A stretch of 60,619 nucleotides of DNA from a virus. Where the stretch lies: positions 1 to 60,619 of the IMG/VR virus record IMGVR_UViG_3300045119_000430. The stretch is one strand, 5' to 3'. Position numbers and translations under genes: made by a program. The notes beneath the pieces were generated by a model. That model did not search any database and was not told the DNA's origin. It saw only the letters and a list, made by a program, of their open reading frames with translations. How positions within the stretch are numbered: the stretch's first letter is position 1; every line of letters starts with the position of its first letter. This document shows positions 49,629 to 56,832 of this stretch, in pieces.

Positions 49629-50725
49629 GTGCTAATGACGGACAGGGAAAGATCATCACGGTCCCGGCTGGCAACGGCAGCGATGTCGCGCGGCCGACGC
49701 CGATCAACAACTTCCGCGATCTGCTCGAGAAGATGAAGCCGCAGATCGCGCTCGCGCTCCCTCGTCACGTCGACCCGTCACGGATGCTGCGGATCGTTCT
49801 GACGACGGTGCAGCGCACGCCGAAGTTGCTGGACTGCACGCGCGAGAGCTTGCTGGCGTGCATCGTCCAATGCGCGCAGCTCGGCCTCGAGCCCGACGGG
49901 TTGCTAGGACACGCCTACTTGATCCCATTCTGGAACAACAAAGAGAAGCGCCAGGAGTGTCAGTTGATCGTCGGGTACAAGGGGTTGCTCAAGCTCGCTC
50001 GCCAGTCAGGCGAGGTGTCGTCGATCTGCGCCCGCGTGGTGCATGAAAAAGACGAGTTCGACTACGAATATGGCCTCGAAGAGAAGCTCCGTCACCGCCC
50101 GAGCATGGAGGACGACCCGGGGCCGCTACAGTTCGCCTACGCGATCTTTTTTCTGAAGGACGGCTCCAAGCACTTCGAGGTGATGAGCTTCCGTGAGATC
50201 GAACGGATCCGCATGCGCTCCAAGGCAGCCGAGTACGGTCCGTGGTCCACCGATTACGAAGAGATGGCGAAGAAGACCGTGCTTCGGCGCGCGTCGAAGA
50301 TGTCGCCGGCGTCGATCGAAGATCGAATGGCCAAGGCGATCGCCATGGATGAACTGGCTGACGCCGGGCTTCCGCAGGGCCTCCCCGAACCGGAGGCGCC
50401 CGCGCCGGCCCCACAGCCGGAAGACAAGCCGCGTGAACTGCAACCCGAGAGGGAGACGGTCGATGATCTGGCCGCGAAGGCAAAGGCGAGACGCGAAGCC
50501 AACGCGCCGAAGCCCGCAGCCGCGCCCGCCCCGGCGGCTAAGCCGGCCGAGCCCGCCGACGCAATCAGCCCCGGGCCCGGCACCGCGAGCAAGCCCGCGC
50601 AGCGCACGCTGAGCATCCGCGTCGAGGGCGAGTCCGAAGAGGACCGCGCCGCCCGCGAGGCCGCCGCTCCTGGCCCTGACGAGTTCCCCGCCTCCCCGGC
50701 GTTCCGTCCGAAGGGAGGCGCGTGA
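49625..50725 (+). CDS. recT: RecT-family single-strand annealing protein
   Basis: A 366-aa protein. The RecT core, residues about 25-245, includes MKPQIALALPRHVDPSRMLR, CIVQCAQLGLEPDGLLGHAY, CQLIVGYKGLLKLARQSGEV and DYEEMAKKTVLRRASKMSPA. The C-terminal 120 residues are Ala/Pro/Glu-rich and disordered-looking. It pairs with the upstream exonuclease for double-strand-break annealing and concatemer formation. Confidence 0.93.
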   Translation: MSANDGQGKIITVPAGNGSDVARPTPINNFRDLLEKMKPQIALALPRHVDPSRMLRIVLTTVQRTPKLLDCTRESLLACIVQCAQLGLEPDGLLGHAYLIPFWNNKEKRQECQLIVGYKGLLKLARQSGEVSSICARVVHEKDEFDYEYGLEEKLRHRPSMEDDPGPLQFAYAIFFLKDGSKHFEVMSFREIERIRMRSKAAEYGPWSTDYEEMAKKTVLRRASKMSPASIEDRMAKAIAMDELADAGLPQGLPEPEAPAPAPQPEDKPRELQPERETVDDLAAKAKARREANAPKPAAAPAPAAKPAEPADAISPGPGTASKPAQRTLSIRVEGESEEDRAAREAAAPGPDEFPASPAFRPKGGA

Positions 50726-51153
50726 TGGGAGCGGCGTCGCTGAGCTATCAAGGCTACCTAGAGACCCAGACATGTGGAGCATGCGGGATTGAATTCGCTG
50801 CCCCGAAGAGCTTTTTCGACGAACGGCGGAAGGACCACAAGAAGAACTGGTATTGCCCCAACGGTCATGCCCGAATCTTCACGGGAGAGACCGAGGCGGA
50901 GCGACTGGCCCGCGAATTAGAAGCGGAGCGGAACGCGGCGGCACGATTGCGAGCTGACCTAGGAGCCAAGACGAAAAGCGTCATCGCTCTCCGTGGCCAA
51001 GTCACAAAGTCGCGTAAGCGCGCGGCGGCGGGCGTCTGCCCGTGCTGCAAGCGAACATTCAGGCAGCTCGCTGCTCACATGGGGATGAAACACCCGGACT
51101 ATGCAGCGCAAGACATCGGTTCTGGGGTACCGGCCGAGAAAGGGCGTGCGTGA
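50725..51153 (+). CDS. Zinc-finger phage protein with coiled coil
   Basis: A 142-aa protein. N-terminal finger TCGACGIEFAAPKSFFDERR and YCPNGHARIF, a central coiled coil (AERLARELEAERNAAARLRA), and a C-terminal CPCCKRTFRQLAAHMGMKHP C2H2-like finger. This arrangement is common in phage recombination regions. ATG 50725 shares a base with the recT stop. Confidence 0.72.
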   Translation: MGAASLSYQGYLETQTCGACGIEFAAPKSFFDERRKDHKKNWYCPNGHARIFTGETEAERLARELEAERNAAARLRADLGAKTKSVIALRGQVTKSRKRAAAGVCPCCKRTFRQLAAHMGMKHPDYAAQDIGSGVPAEKGRA

Positions 51154-51257
51154 TGGAAACGACCATCTCTGGCGCCCAGGCGTTGCTTCTGCTCTTCGCC
51201 ATATTCGGCCTCGGTTTCTTTGTCGGGCGCGTGACACGAACCAAGGAGCGAGGCTGA
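51153..51257 (+). CDS. Very small membrane protein
   Basis: A 34-aa ORF in ATGA overlap with the upstream stop: METTISGAQ, then the hydrophobic segment ALLLLFAIFGLGFFVG, then a basic tail. The overlaps and typical N-out/C-basic layout support coding. Function unknown. Confidence 0.55.
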   Translation: METTISGAQALLLLFAIFGLGFFVGRVTRTKERG

Positions 51258-51260
51258 TCC

Positions 51261-51875
51261 ATGAGAGCGATGAAGACACCACGGGAGGTGGCGCACGCTT
51301 TGGCGCATAGCCATACGCCGCACGGCTGCATGCCGCATGATGAGTTGGGCTGGTCGCACGGATGGCGTTGCGAGGAGTTGACCGACGGATTCATTGCCCG
51401 CGACGCCGAGCACGAAGCCGAGAAGGCCGCCCTACGTCAGCAGCTCGCGGCAGTGACGACCAAGCAGAAGGGAGCAGAAATCTATCAGGACTTCCTGATC
51501 AAGCGCTGCCGCAGTCTCGCTGAAGACGTAGAGAAGTCGGAGGCCAGCGGTCGCGAGGCGGGACGACGGGAGGCGTTCGGCGAGGCGGTGCGGGCCGTCG
51601 AAGACCCTGGCCTCTGCGAGCCGGCCGAACTGCGAGCCCATTTCCAAATCCTCGCCAGGGCGACGCAGCCAGCGCCCGCACCGACGTGCGGCCACGATCT
51701 GGCGAGCATCCAGGCCTACGCGCACGGCATGGGCCAGGAGGACGCGATCAGGAACGTAGTGCAATGGCTGAAGGGTGAGGCGTCTCTCGTCGAGAAGGAT
51801 CTTCAGGAGGCCATAGCGATTGCATTCGGAGTCGCCGGCAAACGAATCGAAGCGCTAGGAAAGGACCCCCGCTGA
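51261..51875 (+). CDS. Hypothetical coiled-coil protein
   Basis: A 204-aa protein: N-terminal EVAHALAHSHTPHGCMPHDE region, a coiled coil (AEHEAEKAALRQQLAAVTTK), and a C-terminal helical part (DAIRNVVQWLKGEASLVEKD). No family recognised. Confidence 0.6.
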   Translation: MRAMKTPREVAHALAHSHTPHGCMPHDELGWSHGWRCEELTDGFIARDAEHEAEKAALRQQLAAVTTKQKGAEIYQDFLIKRCRSLAEDVEKSEASGREAGRREAFGEAVRAVEDPGLCEPAELRAHFQILARATQPAPAPTCGHDLASIQAYAHGMGQEDAIRNVVQWLKGEASLVEKDLQEAIAIAFGVAGKRIEALGKDPR

Positions 51876-52126
51876 TGCCCGCTCCCCACTCTCTCACCTG
51901 CCCCTGCCTCCGCTGCAACCAGCGACGCAAGCCGGCCGCTCCTGTAACCGGCGTCGGTGGGTTCGCGATCGCCAAGCCACGAGCGCCGCATGACTACGAC
52001 GGCTTGTCGACAAAGCCAGCGCCGAGCCCGAAGGGGCCGCCGACGTCGGTGCTGCTGGAGGACGCGAAGAAGCGGCGCCGCGAGCGCGAGGCCGAGGAAC
52101 GTGAGCGAGAGAGGGGCGGACGATGA
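51875..52126 (+). CDS. Small basic Cys-containing protein
   Basis: An 83-aa product with LTCPCLRCNQRR at the start, a Pro-rich middle and a highly charged C-terminal helix (LEDAKKRRREREAEERERER). Possibly nucleic-acid binding; function unknown. Confidence 0.55.
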   Translation: MPAPHSLTCPCLRCNQRRKPAAPVTGVGGFAIAKPRAPHDYDGLSTKPAPSPKGPPTSVLLEDAKKRRREREAEERERERGGR

Positions 52127-52818
52127 AGGAGCGACCAATATTGTTTAGCGCGCCCATGATTCGCGCCCTCCGCGAGGGGCGCAAGACGCAGACGCGGCGG
52201 ATACTCAAGGAGCAGACAGCCAGCGCCGTGCCGGGCCTCTACGTTGACCGCTACGCTAAGTCGGATCGCTGGGCGTTCTGGCTGCCCGACGGGAGGATGG
52301 ACGCGCCGCGGACGTTCGCCTGTCCATATGGTGAGCCTGGCGACCGACTCTGGACTCGCGAGGCGTGGAAGACTGCGCTCTCGATGGACAAGGAAAACGC
52401 GACACAGATCGGAGAGAGGGCCACCGATGCCGGATATAGCCGTCCGTGGGCACCGATAGAATACTCGGCAGATTGCGCGCGCTCCGATTGGAACGTCCAA
52501 GACTGGGGCGAGGCCGGCCGCCAACGGCACGCCCGGTTCATGCCCCGCTGGGCCTCCCGTGACCTCCTGGAGGTGACCGAGGTGCGTGCCCAGCGGGTGC
52601 AGGAGATCAGTGAGGAGGATGCCGAAGCAGAGGGCGTATCTGAACTAGACGGAGAGCTCGACGAGGTGGCCATTTGCGCCATGGCGAAGCGAATCGGCGG
52701 CTGCGCGACTGACGCTCGCGTGTGGTACGCGGTGCTTTGGAATCAGATCAAGGGCCCCGGTTCCTGGGAGAGCAACTCGTGGGTGTGGTGCGTGTCTTTC
52801 GCGAGGCTCGCGCCATGA
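52123..52818 (+). CDS. ASCH/PUA-like phage protein
   Basis: A 231-aa protein starting PILFSAPMIRALREGRKTQT then RRILK, followed by CPYGEPGDRLWTREAWKT, DLLEVTEVRAQRVQEISEED and WNQIKGPGSWESNSWVWCVS. This is a widespread phage family related to ASCH/PUA domains, expected to bind RNA or modified nucleic acid. Function in phage growth is not established. Confidence 0.82.
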   Translation: MKERPILFSAPMIRALREGRKTQTRRILKEQTASAVPGLYVDRYAKSDRWAFWLPDGRMDAPRTFACPYGEPGDRLWTREAWKTALSMDKENATQIGERATDAGYSRPWAPIEYSADCARSDWNVQDWGEAGRQRHARFMPRWASRDLLEVTEVRAQRVQEISEEDAEAEGVSELDGELDEVAICAMAKRIGGCATDARVWYAVLWNQIKGPGSWESNSWVWCVSFARLAP

Positions 52819-53309
52819 CCACCCTCGAACACCTCCAAGCCATGGCCCGCGACTGGGGCGGCGAGATTGTTCATGCCCCCCGGGCGTTCGGCGAGACCCC
52901 GGACATATTCGAGTCGTCGCGAGGAGATCGCATCTGGTACTGCCCGTTCGACAAGGGCTTTGCGATCGAATTCGATGACCGGAGGATCCTCACGCGGGAT
53001 GCAGCGCCGAACCTAGGCTCGCTGATTCACGAGATGGGGCATACGTTCGCCTGTGCGTCGGTCCCCAGCAAGAGCCGCGAGTTCGAGTTCTTCGGCTGGG
53101 AATACGTCGTTGCGCGCAAGGCCGGCTGCCTCGAAGAGTGGCTCGCTTCCAACGCGGAATACCGCTTGGAGACTCCGCCTAGCGATTTCGGCGCCATGTC
53201 GCCGACGGCTCAAAGCAGAGTGCTCGCTGAGCGCGTTGTCTTCGCCGGCCGCAACGGCCTGATCAAGGGCGGGGCCCCGGTCTGCGTGCGGAGGAGGAAG
53301 GCGCCGTGA
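52815..53309 (+). CDS. HEXXH zincin-like metallopeptidase
   Basis: A 164-aa protein with the zinc-protease motif HEMGH at residues 72-76 in the context LGSLIHEMGHTFAC, preceded by KGFAIEFDDRRIL and followed by FEFFGWEYVVARKAGCLEEW, whose Glu could be a third ligand. ATG 52815 overlaps the ASCH gene. The fold resembles short IrrE/ImmA-type phage peptidases, but no HTH partner is adjacent. Its substrate is unknown; a repressor or host factor is possible. Confidence 0.68.
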   Translation: MTTLEHLQAMARDWGGEIVHAPRAFGETPDIFESSRGDRIWYCPFDKGFAIEFDDRRILTRDAAPNLGSLIHEMGHTFACASVPSKSREFEFFGWEYVVARKAGCLEEWLASNAEYRLETPPSDFGAMSPTAQSRVLAERVVFAGRNGLIKGGAPVCVRRRKAP

Positions 53310-53737
53310 CCAGATCCCAGCTCGGCAACGCCTTGGCCATCGCGCTCTTCGCAACCATCGACAATCAAGGGAAATATGATCTGGATCAGGCCGGCGCAAC
53401 GTTCGCTCTCGCACTTGATCGTCTCGCTAAGCTCAGAAGAAAACGAGCCCGAGCCAAATCGATCCCCGATCCGCGCGACATCCGCTGGCGGTCAGTGGTC
53501 GAGCCGATCGCGGCCGAATATGGGCTCACGGTTGAAGAACTCCGCGCCCGACGGCGGAGCCCACACCTTGTTGTAGCCCGCAATGAAGCGATCTGGCGAC
53601 TGAGGCAATTGCAGCCGCCGATGAGCTATCCCGAGATCGCCAGGGCCGTGGGGCTGGCCAACCATACGTCGGCGCTCCATGGATTCAGGGTCTACGCCGC
53701 ACGTCTCGCCCGCGAGGCCGAGAATAAGGCCGCATGA
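53306..53737 (+). CDS. DnaA domain IV-like protein (copy 1)
   Basis: A 143-aa protein. Residues about 58-138 (WRSVVEPIAAEYGLTVEELR, ARRRSPHLVVARNEAIWRLR, MSYPEIARAVGLANHTSALH) match the DNA-binding domain IV of DnaA, including the basic loop and the NHTSALHG signature region (D/NHTTVxHA in DnaA). The AAA+ domain is absent. It may bind DnaA boxes or phage sites and modulate initiation. Confidence 0.8.
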   Translation: MTRSQLGNALAIALFATIDNQGKYDLDQAGATFALALDRLAKLRRKRARAKSIPDPRDIRWRSVVEPIAAEYGLTVEELRARRRSPHLVVARNEAIWRLRQLQPPMSYPEIARAVGLANHTSALHGFRVYAARLAREAENKAA

Positions 53738-54276
53738 AGCCGCTCAACTCCGTCACCATCGCCAACCGCCGTCTCGGCCTCCTACGTCTCTACGAACGTA
53801 AGCGCATCGAGCAGGGGCTTCCGCCAGGCCCGATCGAGCGACCAGCGCCGACGACGCTGCCGAACAGCCGCCGCCTATCGGACGCCGAGATCGCCGCCGC
53901 CGTCGAGCCATTCCCGGATGTCGAGCGACCGAGAACGCGCGGAGAGTGCCGGGACGCCCCACGCCCTTGCCCGTGGTCATCCTGCAGGCATCACAACGCC
54001 TTCGAGGTCAGCCAGATCGGATCGCTCACTCCGGCGTTCCCTGGTGTCGAGCCATGGGAGATCCCCGAGACGTGTTCCCTCGATGCCGCAGACCGCGGGG
54101 GCATGACGCTCGAAGAGGTCGGCACCATACTGAACCTCACTCGCGAATGCATCCGCCAGACCGAAGATCGGGCGCTCCGCAAGATGAAGGCCGCCGGTGT
54201 CGACGTCCTAGGACCCCCGTCTGAGCACCCGATCGGGAACTACTGGAACACTGGCGGCGGCGACTCCCGCGACTGA
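53734..54276 (+). CDS. Sigma-region-4-like regulator with CPWxSCRHH motif (copy 2)
   Basis: A 180-aa protein. RPCPWSSCRHHNAFEV at about residue 76, EIPETCSLDAADRGGM at about 108, then the helix-turn-helix LEEVGTILNLTRECIRQ at about 128, very like sigma-70 region 4. It is a paralogue of the 9698 gene and better preserved in the HTH. I recall this family from myxobacterial genomes. It probably directs or modifies RNA polymerase at phage promoters. Confidence 0.75.
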   Translation: MKPLNSVTIANRRLGLLRLYERKRIEQGLPPGPIERPAPTTLPNSRRLSDAEIAAAVEPFPDVERPRTRGECRDAPRPCPWSSCRHHNAFEVSQIGSLTPAFPGVEPWEIPETCSLDAADRGGMTLEEVGTILNLTRECIRQTEDRALRKMKAAGVDVLGPPSEHPIGNYWNTGGGDSRD

Positions 54277-54281
54277 CCCAC

Positions 54282-54596
54282 ATGAAGCGGCGGCGGGGGG
54301 TTGCTAAAACGGGCGGGAGAACACAGGGGGGCAGAATGGCGAACTTTATCGTCGAGCTACGCCGCGTCAACGGGCGCGTGGACGATCTGCAATCGCGCAT
54401 CGAGGACCTGGAGGAGATCGACACCGACGTGGCCGAGGCCCTCAGGCTACAAAACCAGGCGATCGGGTATCTCCAGAAGCTCGGAATCAATCACGAGAAA
54501 CGCATGGGGTCAGCCGAGGCTGCGATAGCCAGGATTCGGCGGCGCATCGGGCGCCCAGATCAAATGAAAATGCGACGAGTCAGACGCTCTCGGTAG
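54282..54596 (+). CDS. Small coiled-coil protein, last early gene
   Basis: A 104-aa frame. From residue 19 it is a coiled coil (FIVELRRVNGRVDDLQSRIE, then DTDVAEALRLQNQAIGYLQK) with a basic C-terminus. ATG 54336 has a good GGGGGGCAG site and may be the true start (86 aa); ATG 54282 is 5 nt after the previous stop. Function unknown. Confidence 0.55.
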   Translation: MKRRRGVAKTGGRTQGGRMANFIVELRRVNGRVDDLQSRIEDLEEIDTDVAEALRLQNQAIGYLQKLGINHEKRMGSAEAAIARIRRRIGRPDQMKMRRVRRSR

Positions 54597-54838
54597 CCCG
54601 GTTTCACCCGGTTTCGAAACCGGATCCAAATCTCGGATTTTGCGCCATTTCTGCCCCGCCGGCCGCGCTGGGTGGGATTTGTACGCCTGCAATTACGCGC
54701 ACATATCAATACAGTGGGGACACGTATTTAGGTCTTGTAACGAAGCTGTCAAGGGGCGACAACGAGCCACCGCAGGTTTCGTCGCGGTGAGGAAAGTTAC
54801 CAAATAGAACGGTCTTAATACTGGGGGGATGACCGGAA
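54597..54838. other. Noncoding region before integrase with 16-bp palindrome
   Basis: This 242-bp region has no convincing ORF. It holds a direct repeat of CCCGGTTTC (from 54597), a perfect 16-bp palindrome CCGGTTTCGAAACCGG (54608-54623) and a short inverted repeat AAATC-TCG-GATTT (54628-54640). An AT-richer tract follows to the integrase ATG. It may combine the end of the early operon, arm-type integrase sites and the integrase promoter. No U-tract follows the palindrome, so it is not an obvious intrinsic terminator. Confidence 0.5.
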
Positions 54839-55804
54839 ATGCAGCAGCTGGAGTTGAGGGGGATCGCGGAAGGCAGGTTGAGAGAATCGATAATGTGGTT
54901 GCTGGCTCATGAGTGCGACGGGGTAAGGGAGGAGACCTTGTTGCGGGACTACCAGGTCCGGGCGGATTGGTGCTTGCGCACCTTCGGAGATTGCCGCCTC
55001 GTGGAGTTGTGTGGGCGCAACGGCTACGAATGGATGCGCAGGGTGATCGCATCGAACAAGTCGAGCGACGAGCGGATGAAAAACGTCTCGATTAAGAAGC
55101 GGCTCCAGTTCCTGATCCGCGTGCTCAAGGTAGCAGCGAATCGAGAGTTCATCGTCCGGTCATCAATTCCGGAACTGCCACAGATCGCGAACGACGGTGT
55201 GCCAAAAGAGGCGTTCCACACCTACGATCAGTACAGGCGATTTCGATCCGCCCTTCCGTCGGGGCGCCATCGCATCTACACCGACCTCGGCTGGTGGACC
55301 GGCATGCGACGAGAGGACTTGGAGTCCACGCTAAAAGAACAGGTTGACCCGTGGCGGCCGTTCGTCGATGAGGCCGGCAAGACGATCTCGGTCGGCTGCT
55401 TCTGGGTCAGAAACCATAAGCGGCGCGATTTCCAGTCCTACTGGATCCCGATGGAGGCTGAATTTAGGGCGTGTGTGAAGGAGTTTTACGAGCAGCACCC
55501 AATGGCAGATGGCGACCTGATCACGGGCAAATTCTCGAAGCCATCGCGCTGGATGGATCCTGCTTCGCAGCGATCTGGAACGCCGCGGATAACGCCGCAC
55601 TGCTGGCGCCGCTCCCGGCAGACCTACCTTGAGACTATCGGGGTTGCGCTGAGCGACATCATGTATGCCCTGGGTTCGGCCAGTGTGGCAGTGAGCAAGA
55701 GGCACTATCTGAAGCCAACGCCGTCTACCCTGAGACGATTGATTCCCAGGTCCGTACCGACGGAAGACGGGCTGCCAGACCTCCCCGAGATGGGCATGGC
55801 GTAA
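54839..55804 (+). CDS. int: Tyrosine recombinase/integrase
   Basis: A 321-aa protein with an N-terminal SAM-like core-binding domain (EETLLRDYQVRADWCLRTFG) and a catalytic domain. The catalytic residues visible are Arg157 in WTGMRRED, His254-x-x-Arg257 in PHCWRRSRQ, and Tyr290 in SKRHYLKP. It would catalyse integration and excision. The usual Lys/beta hairpin and second box are less clear. ATG 54839 is preceded by GGGGGGATGACCGG. It is a stand-alone cistron followed by a terminator. Confidence 0.88.
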   Translation: MQQLELRGIAEGRLRESIMWLLAHECDGVREETLLRDYQVRADWCLRTFGDCRLVELCGRNGYEWMRRVIASNKSSDERMKNVSIKKRLQFLIRVLKVAANREFIVRSSIPELPQIANDGVPKEAFHTYDQYRRFRSALPSGRHRIYTDLGWWTGMRREDLESTLKEQVDPWRPFVDEAGKTISVGCFWVRNHKRRDFQSYWIPMEAEFRACVKEFYEQHPMADGDLITGKFSKPSRWMDPASQRSGTPRITPHCWRRSRQTYLETIGVALSDIMYALGSASVAVSKRHYLKPTPSTLRRLIPRSVPTEDGLPDLPEMGMA

Positions 55805-55971
55805 AAATACGTGTTGACTATTTCGGCGCACTCTGGCTTTTCTCTTGATTGCCTACTCTCATGATTTACCGCTCGTCGATCAGCCAGGAATCCTCTTCAG
55901 CCCCGCGACCGAGGGTAGGCCATCGTGGAAACGCGGTGTCTTCGCGAGCCGAGCTGGAGGGGGGCCCTGGC

Positions 55972-55991
55972 CGGGCGACGCCCGTTTTTTT
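55972..55991 (+). terminator. Intrinsic terminator after integrase
   Basis: CGGGC-GAC-GCCCG (55972-55984) followed by seven T (55985-55991). It closes the integrase transcript and isolates the tRNA block. The 55805-55971 stretch upstream holds no supported gene. Confidence 0.85.
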
Positions 55992-56009
55992 ACAGTAGAG
56001 GAGAACCGC

Positions 56010-56384
56010 ATGCGTCCACGGCCTTCTAAGCCGCACGGCTCAAGTTTTCCAGCGGAGCCCCTGGCTCCCTCGCCTAACTGGATAAGGCACCGACCTTCTA
56101 AGTCGGCATCATCCGGGTTCGAGTCCCGGGGGAGCCACTGGCGAAAGTGGCGCCTCGTCGCCGCGCTCTTCGCGTTGGCTGGCATCGCAACGGCCTGCAC
56201 TTCGAGCACGGCCTTCGGACCATGCGTCGGCATCTCCGACGACCGCGACCCATCGCTCACCTACAAGGTCAGCGCCGGTAACATCTTCCTGGCGATCGTC
56301 TTCTCGGAGACGATCATCGTCCCGGTCGTCGTCATCGCTGACGAGGTGGCGTGCCCGGTCGGGCGGAAGGCGGTGTCCCCGTGA
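56010..56384 (+). CDS. Possible lipoprotein gene overlapping the tRNA
   Basis: The C-terminal 80 residues look real: a signal-type hydrophobic stretch with lipobox-like end (LVAALFALAGIATAC), then GPCVGISDDRDPSLTYKV and a second hydrophobic segment (IFLAIVFSETIIVPVVVIA). The only in-frame ATG with a good site (GAGGAGAACCGC) is 56010, but that frame reads through the whole tRNA gene. Either translation starts at a non-standard codon after the tRNA (about 56140), or the ORF overlaps the tRNA. The downstream genes are in GTGA overlap with it. Confidence 0.5.
   Translation: MRPRPSKPHGSSFPAEPLAPSPNWIRHRPSKSASSGFESRGSHWRKWRLVAALFALAGIATACTSSTAFGPCVGISDDRDPSLTYKVSAGNIFLAIVFSETIIVPVVVIADEVACPVGRKAVSP
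56063..56137 (+). tRNA. tRNA-Arg (anticodon TCT)
   Basis: The full cloverleaf is visible. The acceptor GGCTCCC pairs with GGGAGCC and is followed by discriminator A. The D arm is GCC...GGC. The anticodon stem CCGAC/GTCGG closes loop CTTCTAA with anticodon TCT at 56097-56099. The T arm is CCGGG-TTCGAGT-CCCGG. CCA is not encoded. It reads AGA/AGG, codons likely rare in a high-GC host. Confidence 0.93.
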
Positions 56385-56527
56385 CCCGCTGGCTCGTCCT
56401 CTGGTGCGGATTGGCCATGGCTGCCGCGGTCGCTGGGACCTTCCTGGCGTTCCTGATCGAGCGGCCCGATCTCCTTCGGCGGGCGGTCTCGCATGCGGTC
56501 CCGCGGGCTGACGGAGGTGTGCGGTGA
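56381..56527 (+). CDS. Very small membrane protein
   Basis: A 48-aa ORF from GTG 56381, overlapping the previous stop and the next start by 4 nt each. A single transmembrane segment (WLVLWCGLAMAAAVAGTFLA) is followed by a basic tail. Function unknown. Confidence 0.58.
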   Translation: MTRWLVLWCGLAMAAAVAGTFLAFLIERPDLLRRAVSHAVPRADGGVR

Positions 56528-56832
56528 GGCCATCGGTCGGCTCAGCGGTCACGCGCATCATGGCGGCGGTTCTGGGCGCCGGTGGCGCCGCCTTGGGCGC
56601 ATCGTCGATCACACGGCGGGGCGCGCCCTGGGGCCGCGGGAGCAACGGCGGTCAGCGGGACCTGATGTACGCGCTCCGTCACCGCAAGATGCGGGACTGG
56701 GAGGCGCTGCGGGCTCAGGCGGCGGCGCACCCGCTGGCCGAGAAGGCGCCGAAGGGCGCGCTCCGACTGATCCTTCGGCAGGCGCGCAACAAGGCCAAGA
56801 AGGCGCGGCAGCTCACGAGGAGGCCGCAATGA
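56524..56832 (+). CDS. Small basic hypothetical protein
   Basis: A 102-aa product from GTG 56524 with a short hydrophobic N-terminus (RIMAAVLGAGGAALGASSI) and a strongly basic helical C-terminus (ILRQARNKAKKARQLTRRP). It overlaps both neighbours by 4 nt. Function unknown. Confidence 0.58.
   Translation: MRPSVGSAVTRIMAAVLGAGGAALGASSITRRGAPWGRGSNGGQRDLMYALRHRKMRDWEALRAQAAAHPLAEKAPKGALRLILRQARNKAKKARQLTRRPQ

Noticed and set aside
54608-54623. Intrinsic terminator at the palindrome after the early operon
   Set aside because: The stem is perfect but has no hairpin loop and no following T-run; the true terminator signal in this area is at 55972-55991.
56019-56062. A second complete tRNA gene
   Set aside because: Only an anticodon-like hairpin and a 3'-end-like segment are present. 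The acceptor 5' strand, D arm and T stem do not form.
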